A stretch of DNA of 36,752 nt from Syntrophobacteraceae bacterium. GTDB lineage: Bacteria > Desulfobacterota > Syntrophobacteria > Syntrophobacterales > Syntrophobacteraceae. Numbering within the stretch: the first letter of the stretch is position 1; each line of letters starts with the position of its first letter. The position numbers were made by a program, and so were the translations under genes. The stretch is from NCBI GenBank assembly GCA_018053185.1, contig JAGPLX010000025.1, forward strand, positions 1-36,752, written 5' to 3'. Shown piece after piece: positions 1-9,515 of this stretch. The notes under the pieces are model-generated. The model saw only the letters and a program-made list of their open reading frames with translations. It ran no database searches and was not told the DNA's origin.

Positions 1-190
1 GTTTTTTTCTCAAACCCCAAGGAACGGAAAAGCGCCTTTTTTCTACCCTTTTCGAATTTACACAAAAGCTTTTACACTAGCCTCTCATGCATCGAGGCGC
101 TCCTGGAACCGGTTCAATGCTCTGATTCGGGGATTTCCTCTCCCGGTGCCGAAGGATATTCCATCCATGCTGACGTCACGGGGCGAATCC

Positions 191-271
191 ATAACCTGAA
201 GAGCCGGTTGCGTGAGTCGCACATGTCCGGATCTATGGGAACCCTGGGAAGGCAACGACCCAGGGTCAGCC
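191..271 (+). mobile_element. Group II intron 3' remnant (domains V and VI)
   Basis: Positions 201-233 fold like group II intron domain V. The lower helix GAGCCGG (201-207) pairs with CCGGATC (227-233) and carries the AGC triad at 202-204. The upper helix TGCG/CGCA (209-212 and 218-221) closes a short loop, with a 3'-side bulge at about 222-226. After a short linker, domain VI is a hairpin with stem ACCCTGGG (241-248) and CCCAGGGT (259-266). The sequence CCTGAAGAGCCGG leading into domain V is typical of bacterial introns just behind the reverse-transcriptase gene. No reverse transcriptase is encoded in the 190 bases upstream and the domain V bulge looks enlarged, so this appears to be a dead fragment. 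The exact 3' splice site could not be set. Confidence 0.65.
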
Positions 272-586
272 GGGCAAATCCCAAAGAGGGAGTTTTTCAA
301 AATCGGCTATTTCGATGCCTATACATTTGCACATCGCGACTTCCGGTCCCGGAAGGAAAAAGCAGGCGTCCGAACCCCATCGACAACGACCGGTTACCAT
401 ACAGAGCTCGGATAAACCGCGAAAGCACGAAGTACCCCAAGGGACGCCGAAGGCCCTTGAATCAATGAATCCATCCATAATTTCGTGTCCGTCGCACTCA
501 TTTCCGTAAAGTAAAACAACCTTTCTACCGACCGACACTCTTCGTGCTTCCGGCGGGGGTTCGGGGACGGCAGAGGCCGGACTCCC

Positions 587-610
587 GCCTGCCTGCCGGA
601 ACAGGCAGGC
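587..610. repeat. Perfect 9-bp inverted repeat hairpin
   Basis: GCCTGCCTG (587-595) and CAGGCAGGC (602-610) are exact reverse complements around the six-base loop CCGGAA. There is no T-run on either side, so it is not an ordinary intrinsic terminator. Short GC-rich palindromes like this often occur as dispersed intergenic repeats, but only one copy was noticed in this window. Confidence 0.6.
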
Positions 611-1008
611 CAAGTTTTGGACCCCCGTCCGGTAGAGATGGGGAGGGTTGCACAGGCACCCGGATTAGCTTGGCCTGCAGCACAAACTGGATGGAAGCCG
701 GCGGGTGCTTGAAACAATGTCCGACCCGGGAAGCAGATCGACGTTTCCAAAGGCAAGACGTCGATCATCCTGGACCAGGCTTTCTCGACCGTTGCCTCCC
801 GAGGTAAGTCCATGCCGTGCCCGGGTCATCGCCCATGTCAATGAAAGCCTCTCCAAAACCATCAAAAAACCTATTGGACAGAAGGATTTCCGGGTGTTAA
901 CCCATCACCGCAATGGGGAAGGCACTCATCAGCAAAGGAAGGATTTCCAGGCGAGGGGTTCCGTTGCCTTGTGCAATTGCCGCAGGCTCGTTCCTGGAGG
1001 GAGACAGG

Positions 1009-1866
1009 ATGAAAAAGGAAGCAGAAAGCCAGGACCGCAGGAATTTTCTCCGGACGGTTTTCGTTGGCGGTTTGGGATCGACCCTGGCCGGCGGATTCGC
1101 CCACGCCCGGACATTCAACCAGGATTATCTCCAGGTCTGGTCCTGTGGAGGTCTGGCTGAAGCATTCGGACCAGCCAACCGGACATACGAGGAGAAAACC
1201 GCGGTCAAGATCCACTACACAGGAGCCTTCGCCGCGGCATTGGGAAAGTCCTTACTGGGCAACGCCCGCACAGAGGTGTTTGCGGGCAGGGGCCTGGCTC
1301 TGGCCAAGAAGCTCAGGCAAGCGGGCAAGATGACGTACTTCAAACCTTTGTGCTTCACCAGCTATGTCGTGGTGACTCCCAAAGGAAATCCCGCTGGAAT
1401 CCGGAAGGTAGAGGACCTTGCCGGGCCCGGTGTCCGTGTTGTGTTGGCTCCCCAGGCATCTCCGCCGGGTGGGGAAGCCGTCGAGGTTCTTCTGAAAAAA
1501 GCCGGTATTTTGGAACCGACTTTGAAAAATGCCGTCATCCTCGGGAGTTGCGTTCAGCGAACTCTGGGGGACCTCATCGCCCACAAGGGGGACGCCTCTA
1601 TCGTCGAGCTTCGCTTGACCCGCATGCCCGCTTTCACCAACAAAGTGGAGATCATCCCCATTCCGTTCGAGTTCTTCCCTCCTCCCCCCCTGACCTTTAC
1701 CATTGGGGTCATGGAGAACGCCAAGGACCGGGAGCTTGCGGACCATTACGTGGACTTCATGACCTCCGCGGAAGGTCAGGCCTTTTTTGAAAATCAAGGC
1801 TTCATACCTGCCATCTCCGACAGGGGGCGCTTACTCACTGAAAAACTGGGAGTGAAAGATGTCTGA
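1009..1866 (+). CDS. Tat-exported ModA-like substrate-binding protein
   Basis: A 285-residue periplasmic binding protein of the molybdate/tungstate (ModA/WtpA-like) type. It begins with a twin-arginine signal (RRNFLRT at 10-16), a hydrophobic stretch, and a likely cleavage after AHA (residue 33). The rest has the two-lobed binding-protein pattern and ends in the family-typical segment about AEGQAFFENQGF. The start at 1009 was chosen over an in-frame ATG at 913 because GGAGG precedes it and the Tat signal begins there. Its last codons overlap the next gene by 8 bases, so the two are co-transcribed. No ABC permease or ATPase gene is adjacent. It may therefore borrow the ModBC found elsewhere in the window or act as a carrier within this operon. 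Tat export suggests it folds, perhaps with a bound cofactor, before export. The ligand is not known; an oxyanion is inferred. Confidence 0.75.
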   Translation: MKKEAESQDRRNFLRTVFVGGLGSTLAGGFAHARTFNQDYLQVWSCGGLAEAFGPANRTYEEKTAVKIHYTGAFAAALGKSLLGNARTEVFAGRGLALAKKLRQAGKMTYFKPLCFTSYVVVTPKGNPAGIRKVEDLAGPGVRVVLAPQASPPGGEAVEVLLKKAGILEPTLKNAVILGSCVQRTLGDLIAHKGDASIVELRLTRMPAFTNKVEIIPIPFEFFPPPPLTFTIGVMENAKDRELADHYVDFMTSAEGQAFFENQGFIPAISDRGRLLTEKLGVKDV

Positions 1867-2659
1867 CGCAGATTCTCCAGTGATTGCCGCCAAAGCGCCT
1901 TCAATGACTCGATGGACGGCCCTGGCCAGCCTGGCTCCGTGGCGCCGGACGGTTCAGGCGGCCATGATAGCCGTCCTCGGACAGTGGTCGTTTTATGGAA
2001 TCTTCCGATGTCCTTTTATAGTGCCCTACATCAGTTGCCGGAACTGTCCCATCCTGACCTGCGAAGGCCGTCTGGTAAGCCTGTTCTGGGGATTCTGGTT
2101 TCTGCTGCCCATTTCCGCCGTGCTGTTCGGGAGGGCCTTCTGTGGATGGGCATGCCCCGGAGGGCTGGTCAACCAGCTCCTGGGCAAGATAGCACCCGTC
2201 AAGTTGCGTGTGCGCAATTCTCTGACACGCTTTTCCCCCTTGGGGGGAACACTTTCGGTATTTTCTGCGGCCATGGTCTTCTTTCTCCTGCAGCAGCCCA
2301 GAGCCAACGTTCCCATCCGCACGGGGGAATTCTTCTCATCGGTGGTTCTTACCTTCGAACATTCCGGCACCTTCTGGCTCATCCGAAGCATCATCCTGGT
2401 AGGGTTTCTTGTGGGCGGACTTCTTGTGGCTAATCTCTGGTGCCGATTCGCGTGTCCCACAGGCAGCCTGTTGGAGGTCTTTCGCCCTGTCTCGGTGATG
2501 AAGTTCTACAAGACTTCCCGATGCAATGACTGCAACCAGTGCCTGCAAGTCTGTGAGATGGGAACGCGTCCTGCGGAAGCCGGCTGCACCAATTGCGGTG
2601 ATTGTCTCGGTTCCTGCCCCGTGAATGCCATCCGCTTCGGGCGGAAGAAGTCATTATGA
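1859..2659 (+). CDS. NapH/NosR-like membrane polyferredoxin
   Basis: A 266-residue inner-membrane iron-sulfur protein. It has about four membrane segments (roughly 33-58, 74-97, 128-146 and 172-198). Two CxxxCP motifs sit at membrane edges, FCGWACP (94-100) and WCRFACP (194-200), as in NapH, NosR and CcoG/RdxA relatives. Near the end are two [4Fe-4S] ferredoxin motifs (Cys222/225/228/232 and Cys243/246/249/253). A further cysteine set at 60, 63 and 68 lies between the first two membrane segments. The family passes electrons between quinones or periplasmic carriers and redox partners. Here it overlaps the binding-protein gene upstream, and its stop codon overlaps the NifB-like start in ATGA. 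An electron supply to NifB-type chemistry, or to a periplasmic partner, is inferred. It is not a complete nap or nos locus. Confidence 0.85.
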   Translation: MSDADSPVIAAKAPSMTRWTALASLAPWRRTVQAAMIAVLGQWSFYGIFRCPFIVPYISCRNCPILTCEGRLVSLFWGFWFLLPISAVLFGRAFCGWACPGGLVNQLLGKIAPVKLRVRNSLTRFSPLGGTLSVFSAAMVFFLLQQPRANVPIRTGEFFSSVVLTFEHSGTFWLIRSIILVGFLVGGLLVANLWCRFACPTGSLLEVFRPVSVMKFYKTSRCNDCNQCLQVCEMGTRPAEAGCTNCGDCLGSCPVNAIRFGRKKSL

Positions 2660-3615
2660 TGACCGGGAACACAGTCTCGGACAGCGGGGCCGATCAGCAC
2701 CCGTGTTTTAATGCCGTGGCCGGAGGTCTCTATGGACGGATTCATTTGCCGGTGGCTCCTTCCTGCAATGTCCAGTGCATTTATTGTAACCGCTCGCATG
2801 ACTGCGTGCATGAAAGCAGGCCGGGTGTCAGCAGCAGACTCTTGGAACCGGAGGAGGCCCTCTTCATCCTCGAAGAAGCTCTCTCCCGAATGCCCTTCCT
2901 TACCGTGGCGGGAATTGCAGGACCTGGAGACCCTTTTTCCGATCCGGGCAGAACTCTGCGCACTTTCGAGCTGGTTCGCCAAAGGTATCCTCGACTGCAG
3001 CTTTGTGTGTCCTCCAACGGTTGGAACATTCTTCCATTCATCGAGGAACTGAGGGATTTGAAAGTTGGTCACGTGACGATCACCGTGAATTCCGTGGACC
3101 CAGCCGTGGGCAAGCGCATTTATGCCTGGATTCGGGATGGAAACGTGCTCATTCGTGGAAGGGAAGCGGCCGGCAGGCTTATGGAACTTCAAATGAGGAC
3201 CATCCCTCGGCTCAAGTCGGAAGGCATTCGGGTGAAAGTGAATACCGTGGTCATTCCAGGAATCAACGAGACTCACGCGATGGACATCGCCCGGAGGGTT
3301 GCCTCCGCAGGTGCGGACCTGATGAACCTCATCGGGTTGATCCCGGTGCCGGGCACACCTCTCGAGAACACCTCTCCCCCCACGGAGTCCTTTCTGAATA
3401 GACTCCGTACCTCTGCCGAGGCCTTTCTTCCCCAGATGCGCCACTGTGCTCGCTGCCGCTCCGATGCAGTCGGATACCTCCATGGGAAGCCGAGATGCGG
3501 CGCTTCACGTTTGGGTCCCCTCCAGGAAGGTTCGGGGGCGTCGGCTAGAGAGACGGTCGATGGGGTATCCTGCGCCATCGCCAAGCCAGAGCATGTGGAT
3601 CGAGGGATGAGATGA
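2656..3615 (+). CDS. NifB-family radical SAM protein
   Basis: A 319-residue radical SAM enzyme of the NifB type. NifB fuses two [4Fe-4S] units and inserts a SAM-derived carbide to build the precursor of nitrogenase cofactors. Visible here are the SAM-cluster motif CNVQCIYC (Cys37/41/44), the N-terminal HPC (His15, Cys17), the NifB hallmark around Cys50 followed by ESRPG (53-57), GIAGPGDP (86-93), LCVSSNG (Cys117) and HCARCRSDAVG (Cys264, Cys267). These match the known cluster ligands of NifB, so activity is plausible. There is no C-terminal NifX-like domain. ATG 2656 was chosen because it overlaps the previous stop and has GGAAG upstream; ATG 2659 is an alternative. No nifHDKEN gene is in the window. 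It could be the organism's only NifB or a paralogue dedicated to another metallocluster. Confidence 0.85.
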   Translation: MMTGNTVSDSGADQHPCFNAVAGGLYGRIHLPVAPSCNVQCIYCNRSHDCVHESRPGVSSRLLEPEEALFILEEALSRMPFLTVAGIAGPGDPFSDPGRTLRTFELVRQRYPRLQLCVSSNGWNILPFIEELRDLKVGHVTITVNSVDPAVGKRIYAWIRDGNVLIRGREAAGRLMELQMRTIPRLKSEGIRVKVNTVVIPGINETHAMDIARRVASAGADLMNLIGLIPVPGTPLENTSPPTESFLNRLRTSAEAFLPQMRHCARCRSDAVGYLHGKPRCGASRLGPLQEGSGASARETVDGVSCAIAKPEHVDRGMR

Positions 3616-4100
3616 TTCAAAACATTCACCTGGACCCAAATCTCAAAAAGCAGCTGAAGGCCCTCCGGAAAGCAGGAGGACGCGCCGCAGCCGCAGCCGT
3701 TCATGCTCAAAACATCATCGACCAGTTTCATTCGGATGTGCGTCGCGGCCTCAACGAGGTCGGCAGAATGACGCGGTACGGAGAGGCAAGGATCAGGAAC
3801 TGCGTGAAATACGACCTTGTCCGGGGCTACCGGCTCATCAGCATCATCCAGGAGGAGGACCTGTTCTTCATGTTCCTGGGAAGTCACGACGAATGTGACC
3901 ATTGGCTTCGAAACAACGCAGGGATCGACAATATTCCCTGGAAGCGGAGAAGCTCGACCCTCCCTGTTCGGCCTGCCGACCGGGACATCCAGGAATCCCG
4001 GGGTGAGATCGAACCCGAAGCCGTTGAAGATGAAGTCCTGTTTCGCGAGATTGATGAAAGAGACCTTCGGGTCATTTTTCGAGGCCTGTGCAAGGTCTGA
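3612..4100 (+). CDS. RelE/ParE-fold protein with acidic C-terminal tail
   Basis: A 162-residue protein whose start overlaps the stop of the NifB-like gene (ATGA), so it belongs to the same operon. Residues 1-100 resemble the RelE/ParE toxin fold: an N-terminal helix (LKKQLKALRKAG), then GYRLISIIQEEDLFFMFLG and a terminal DECDHWLRNN. The remaining 60 residues are charged and unlike known toxins. No antitoxin-like gene is next to it. Its position as last gene of a metallocluster operon suggests it is not a classical toxin; an RNA-binding or regulatory role is possible. The fold call is by pattern only. Confidence 0.55.
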   Translation: MIQNIHLDPNLKKQLKALRKAGGRAAAAAVHAQNIIDQFHSDVRRGLNEVGRMTRYGEARIRNCVKYDLVRGYRLISIIQEEDLFFMFLGSHDECDHWLRNNAGIDNIPWKRRSSTLPVRPADRDIQESRGEIEPEAVEDEVLFREIDERDLRVIFRGLCKV

Positions 4101-4422
4101 CCGGGCTTTTTTCCCAAGACCCCCGGCCCCGTGGAAGCTGTCGCCCCGGAGAGCCGTGGCCATGGAATTCGAGGAACTTTCCCGTCCCCGCCGCACAACG
4201 GTCGTTCATCTCGAACTTCATCACCTTCCCCGGGGTTGAGGGAAATGACTTTGGTATCCTGACCTCCAATGCCCGGGACCGTGCGCGCCTCGGGAAACAA
4301 ATAACGAACCCCCGGGGCAGAGGACTGAATTTCCGTAATGGTGACCACGCGGAGGGCTGAAGGAATCGGCGACCAACTTGCGTCCATGAGATTTCGTGTC
4401 ACGATTCATCGCCCCGGCAACC
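4101..4422. other. Gap between convergent genes
   Basis: This 322-base stretch separates the convergent RelE-like and double-cubane genes. Frames on both strands are short and show no motif. A short T-run follows CCGGGC just after the RelE-like stop (about 4101-4114), but no convincing stem precedes it, so no terminator is called. Nothing else was recognised. Confidence 0.5.
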
Positions 4423-5697
4423 CTACCGGACCATTTCCACAAAGGCCTCGACCCGCGTCTTCAACTGCTGGACGTCCTCCATGCCGTAGTCCGTTTCGAT
4501 AGAGAGCATGGGAAACCCCGCTTCCCGCAGAGTCTTTTCGACCTTGAACGCCTCGATGGCGTAAGTCTGACAGAAGGAGAGACCGTAGTGGACGACGCCG
4601 TCCACCTTCAGATCCTTGGCCATGCTCACGATGTGGTCCAGCCGTTCCTGATTCGGGGTGAAGCAGGCACAATCGATCTTCATGCTGCGATCGACAATAC
4701 CATCGAGCAAATCCTCGAGGTTCCCGCCGTCTTCCATGACCAAATCCCGCGTATTTCGTCGCCCGATGCAGGATTCCTCTCCCACAATCACGGCCCCCGA
4801 TGATTCGATGATGTATGGCAGCTTCCAGTTGGGAACGGCCATGGGACACCCGGAAAGCATCAAACGAGGGGTCCCGGAAGGCACCACGCCCTGCCCTGCT
4901 TTCACCCGTTCCTCCAGCTCGTCGCAGAGCTTCACGATGCTTTGCGTGAACCGGGCCGGATCGTCATAGAAGCTCACCTGATTGACGAGAAGAACGTCTC
5001 TGCCGGAAATGGGGACCGGGTCCGCCGCACGCAGTGCGTCCAGCCGTTGCAGCGCTCTCCGCCGATCGTTGAGCAGGCGGATTGCGTTCCCAAGCTTTTC
5101 CACCGTGATGGTTACTCCCGTGAGTTCCTCGACTTTCTTCTTGAACCGCAGGACTTCGGAATGCCAGAGATCTCGATCGCGCTTCTGCTTCATTTGAGGG
5201 ATCTCCATGACATATACCGGCGCATAATCTGCAAAGATCTCGTAGGCCTTCTTTTTGCCGTCGCAAGTAGTTTCCCCTACCACGAGATCGCAGGATTCAA
5301 TGTAGGGACAAAGCCTCGAGAGCTTGAAACCCACAAAGGACTTGATCAGGGCACAAGTATTCCTGGGGAGGATCTTTTCGGCCGCATCCTTTCCGGCTTC
5401 CGCCCCGGCACACAACCCCACCTGGACGGCGCCAGCCGCAAGAACGATCTCTTCGGGAACAAAGACACAGAAGGCGCCGATGACCTTCTTCCCCCGGGCC
5501 TTGGCCTGCTGGAGCTCCTGGATGCGAAGGCCGTGGACTTCGGAAAGGACGAAATCCAGGTATTCCATTCCTTTGAGCCGACCGGACTGGGAAAGGTAGA
5601 TATCTCCATAGAACTTGCCCAGGACTTCGAGTAAACCAGCATGGGCGTCCAGATCCAGGTTGAGCTTTTCCCACATGGCATCATAGGGTGTGGACAT
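4423..5697 (-). CDS. Double-cubane-cluster anaerobic reductase (HgdB/BcrC-like)
   Basis: A 424-residue cytoplasmic iron-sulfur protein of the 2-hydroxyacyl-CoA dehydratase / benzoyl-CoA reductase subunit family. It best fits the branch of double-cubane-cluster proteins, which carry an [8Fe-9S] cluster and, once an ATPase activator supplies low-potential electrons, reduce small substrates. The body is a tandem of two Rossmann-like halves. Cysteines in conserved surroundings are Cys96, Cys115 (PRNTCALIKS), Cys145 (GETTCDGKKK), Cys284 (LSGCP), Cys310 (GEESCIG) and Cys376 (SFCQ). Length is normal for the family. The start is supported by GAGGAGG about ten bases upstream. The matching ATPase (HgdC/DCCP-R type) is not in the window, and the physiological substrate is unknown. 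A promoter-like sequence lies at 5787-5816. Confidence 0.85.
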   Translation of the reverse strand: MSTPYDAMWEKLNLDLDAHAGLLEVLGKFYGDIYLSQSGRLKGMEYLDFVLSEVHGLRIQELQQAKARGKKVIGAFCVFVPEEIVLAAGAVQVGLCAGAEAGKDAAEKILPRNTCALIKSFVGFKLSRLCPYIESCDLVVGETTCDGKKKAYEIFADYAPVYVMEIPQMKQKRDRDLWHSEVLRFKKKVEELTGVTITVEKLGNAIRLLNDRRRALQRLDALRAADPVPISGRDVLLVNQVSFYDDPARFTQSIVKLCDELEERVKAGQGVVPSGTPRLMLSGCPMAVPNWKLPYIIESSGAVIVGEESCIGRRNTRDLVMEDGGNLEDLLDGIVDRSMKIDCACFTPNQERLDHIVSMAKDLKVDGVVHYGLSFCQTYAIEAFKVEKTLREAGFPMLSIETDYGMEDVQQLKTRVEAFVEMVR

Positions 5698-6017
5698 GAC
5701 ATGAACCTCCTCGGTAATTGTCGGCGGACCTTCCGGAAACGGTTCCTGCCGGGGTCATCCATACATCCGTAGCGGCAGCCCTTGGACTTATAATCAGGCT
5801 TTTTCAATCATTCCAATCGGTAATCTTAATGAACCGACGGTCGGACATCGGAAGAGGTGATGGAGGGGTTTTCCCGCGAAGATCCAAGAGGCTGGTCCTG
5901 TGAAAACCAGCTTGTGTGAGAGGTTCGAGGGAAGAGTGCATCGGCAACCGGAACGATTCGGGCCTTGAGGCTGCAACCCCGGATGTTTTCCTCCGCCCGA
6001 CGAATCTCTTCCACAAT
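5698..6017. other. Gap between aat and the double-cubane gene
   Basis: A 320-base stretch between two genes on the - strand. It holds a promoter-like site for the downstream gene and its ribosome-binding site. A short - strand frame (5826-6014) begins in a protein-like way but soon loses that character; no gene is called. Nothing else was recognised. Confidence 0.5.
5787..5816 (-). promoter_or_regulatory. Sigma70-type promoter for the double-cubane gene
   Basis: On the - strand, TTGGAA (5816-5811) and TATAAG (5792-5787) are 18 bases apart, about 90 bases upstream of the double-cubane start codon. The -10 matches the consensus at five of six positions. It would allow expression independent of the clp-aat genes upstream. 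The call is by eye. Confidence 0.4.
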
Positions 6018-6710
6018 TCAATCCGTGGCGACAAAAGCCCAAGATCCTCGCACCGACTTATGGAGCACGGATTTTTCCAATTGTTCCAAAAACGCCTGCC
6101 GGGAGATCTCTCGTGCCCCCAGTCGACGCAGGTGTTCGGTCACCACCTGGCAGTCGATGAAATCGAAGCCCCATCGGGTGAGAAGCCGAACCAGATGAAC
6201 GAGGGCCACCTTGGAGGCATCCGCCATGAGGGTAAACATGGATTCTCCGAAAAAGGCCCTCCCCAGCGCCACCCCGTACAACCCCCCCACCAGGTTTCCT
6301 TTGTGCCAGGCTTCAATGGAATGAGCATACCCCATTCGGTGAAGCTCCTCGTAGGCATCCATCATCTCCGGAACAATCCAGGTCCCTTCTCCGTAGTTTC
6401 GGGGGACAGCGGCGCAGGATTCCACGACCTGACGAAAGGCGCAATCGAAGGTCACCCGGAAAAGAGATTTTTTGAGGACCCGCACCAGGCTCCTGCTGAC
6501 GGTCAGCTCCTGTGGAACAAGCACCATCCGTGGATCAGGGGACCACCAAAGGATAGGGGTATTTTTCGAGTACCAGGGGAAGATTCCCCGGCGATAGGCC
6601 AGAAGCAGCCGTTGGGGGGAGAGGTCTCCCCCGACGGCCAGGAGACCGTCGGGTTCAGCCAGGGAAGGAGAGGGAAAAACCAGTGGTTTTGCCAGGCGAT
6701 AAACAGGCAT
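6018..6710 (-). CDS. aat: Leucyl/phenylalanyl-tRNA--protein transferase
   Basis: A 230-residue cytoplasmic enzyme that moves Leu or Phe from aminoacyl-tRNA to proteins starting with Lys or Arg, making them substrates of ClpS-ClpAP (bacterial N-degron pathway). Family motifs are plain: PDGLLAVGGDLSP (20-32), GIFPWY, WWSPDPR, GTWI, AHSIEAW, GGLYGVALGRAFFGESMF and a late DCQ. The length is normal. The gene starts 23 bases after the clpA stop on the same strand, so clpS-clpA-aat form one unit. The Shine-Dalgarno is weak, which suggests translational coupling to clpA. Confidence 0.95.
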   Translation of the reverse strand: MPVYRLAKPLVFPSPSLAEPDGLLAVGGDLSPQRLLLAYRRGIFPWYSKNTPILWWSPDPRMVLVPQELTVSRSLVRVLKKSLFRVTFDCAFRQVVESCAAVPRNYGEGTWIVPEMMDAYEELHRMGYAHSIEAWHKGNLVGGLYGVALGRAFFGESMFTLMADASKVALVHLVRLLTRWGFDFIDCQVVTEHLRRLGAREISRQAFLEQLEKSVLHKSVRGSWAFVATD

Positions 6711-6733
6711 GGAAGCTCATGGGCCGATCGCAC

Positions 6734-9061
<2,328 letters not shown>

Positions 9062-9376
9062 TTAGACTTCTTCCATGCTACACTGAAGTGGGTATCCGTT
9101 TTTTTCGGCCAGGTGCCGGACCAGGGCAACTTTGGTTTCGGCGATTTCTTCCGTGTATACGCCGCAAAGTCCGGTACCGCTTCTGTGAACAAGAAGCATG
9201 ATGCGAGTGGCTTCTGCAGGGGGTTTGTGGAATACCTGTCGGAGCACTTCCACTACGAATTCCATGGTGGTGTAGTCGTCGTTGTGCAATAGAACCCGGT
9301 ACATAGGAGGTTCCTGGAGGTCCTCTTCGACTTTGCTTTCCAAGTCTTCTCGAAAATCAGGAAGTCGATCGCTCAT
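9062..9376 (-). CDS. clpS: Clp protease adaptor ClpS
   Basis: A 104-residue adaptor that binds N-terminal Leu, Phe, Trp or Tyr and hands such proteins to ClpA. The family signature is clear: LLHNDDYTTMEFVVEVL, then VHRSGTGLCGVYTEEIAETK and a terminal NGYPLQCSMEE. The start at 9376 was preferred to the in-frame ATG at 9415 because AGGAGG lies just upstream and the family has a short variable N-terminus. The stop codon is immediately followed by the clpA ATG, so the pair is translationally coupled. Confidence 0.96.
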   Translation of the reverse strand: MSDRLPDFREDLESKVEEDLQEPPMYRVLLHNDDYTTMEFVVEVLRQVFHKPPAEATRIMLLVHRSGTGLCGVYTEEIAETKVALVRHLAEKNGYPLQCSMEEV

Positions 9377-9442
9377 CCTTGGTCCTCCTGGGAGAGAGGG
9401 GGCGGAAGAGTACATTAAACCTTCACCTTTTTTCGATTGTTA

Positions 9443-9470
9443 AGAATAACTTTTTCCTCGGGAGTGTCAA
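9443..9470 (-). promoter_or_regulatory. Sigma70-type promoter for clpS-clpA-aat
   Basis: On the - strand a consensus TTGACA (9470-9465) is followed after 16 bases by TATTCT (9448-9443), about 70 bases upstream of the clpS start. It lies in the spacer between divergent clpS and aroC. The -35 is perfect and the -10 is weak. The call is by eye. Confidence 0.45.
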
Positions 9471-9515
9471 GAATGGGCACCCCGGCAAGGTTTTTCGCAC
9501 ATCCGGAGCACAGAC

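Larger units (their letters stand above)
1..1008. other. Gene-free first kilobase
   Basis: No frame here has a convincing product, ribosome-binding site or domain. The open frames are short, overlap on both strands and show no recognisable motif. The stretch does hold the 3' end of a group II intron (about 191-271), a perfect 9-bp hairpin at 587-610, and an 11-bp direct repeat (881-891 and 938-948) in the leader of the first real gene. The left edge is cut by the window, so an upstream gene or more of the intron may lie outside. It looks like a decayed mobile-element landing zone, which is an inference. Confidence 0.6.

Noticed and set aside
58-69. 12-base sequence TTACACAAAAGC also found at 22775-22786
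   Set aside because: Two copies of 12 bases in AT-rich spacers are weak evidence for a shared element.
394-813. 139-codon frame on the - strand in the first kilobase
   Set aside because: No Shine-Dalgarno, no recognisable motif, composition typical of non-coding GC-rich DNA, and it overlaps the hairpin at 587-610.
881-948. 11-bp direct repeat GAAGGATTTCC at 881-891 and 938-948
   Set aside because: Only two short copies upstream of the first gene; could be chance, and no known regulator site was recognised.
5826-6014. 62-codon - strand frame after aat that starts in a protein-like way (EEIRRAEENIRG)
   Set aside because: Protein-like character is lost after about 30 residues, and there is no start signal; at most a gene remnant.
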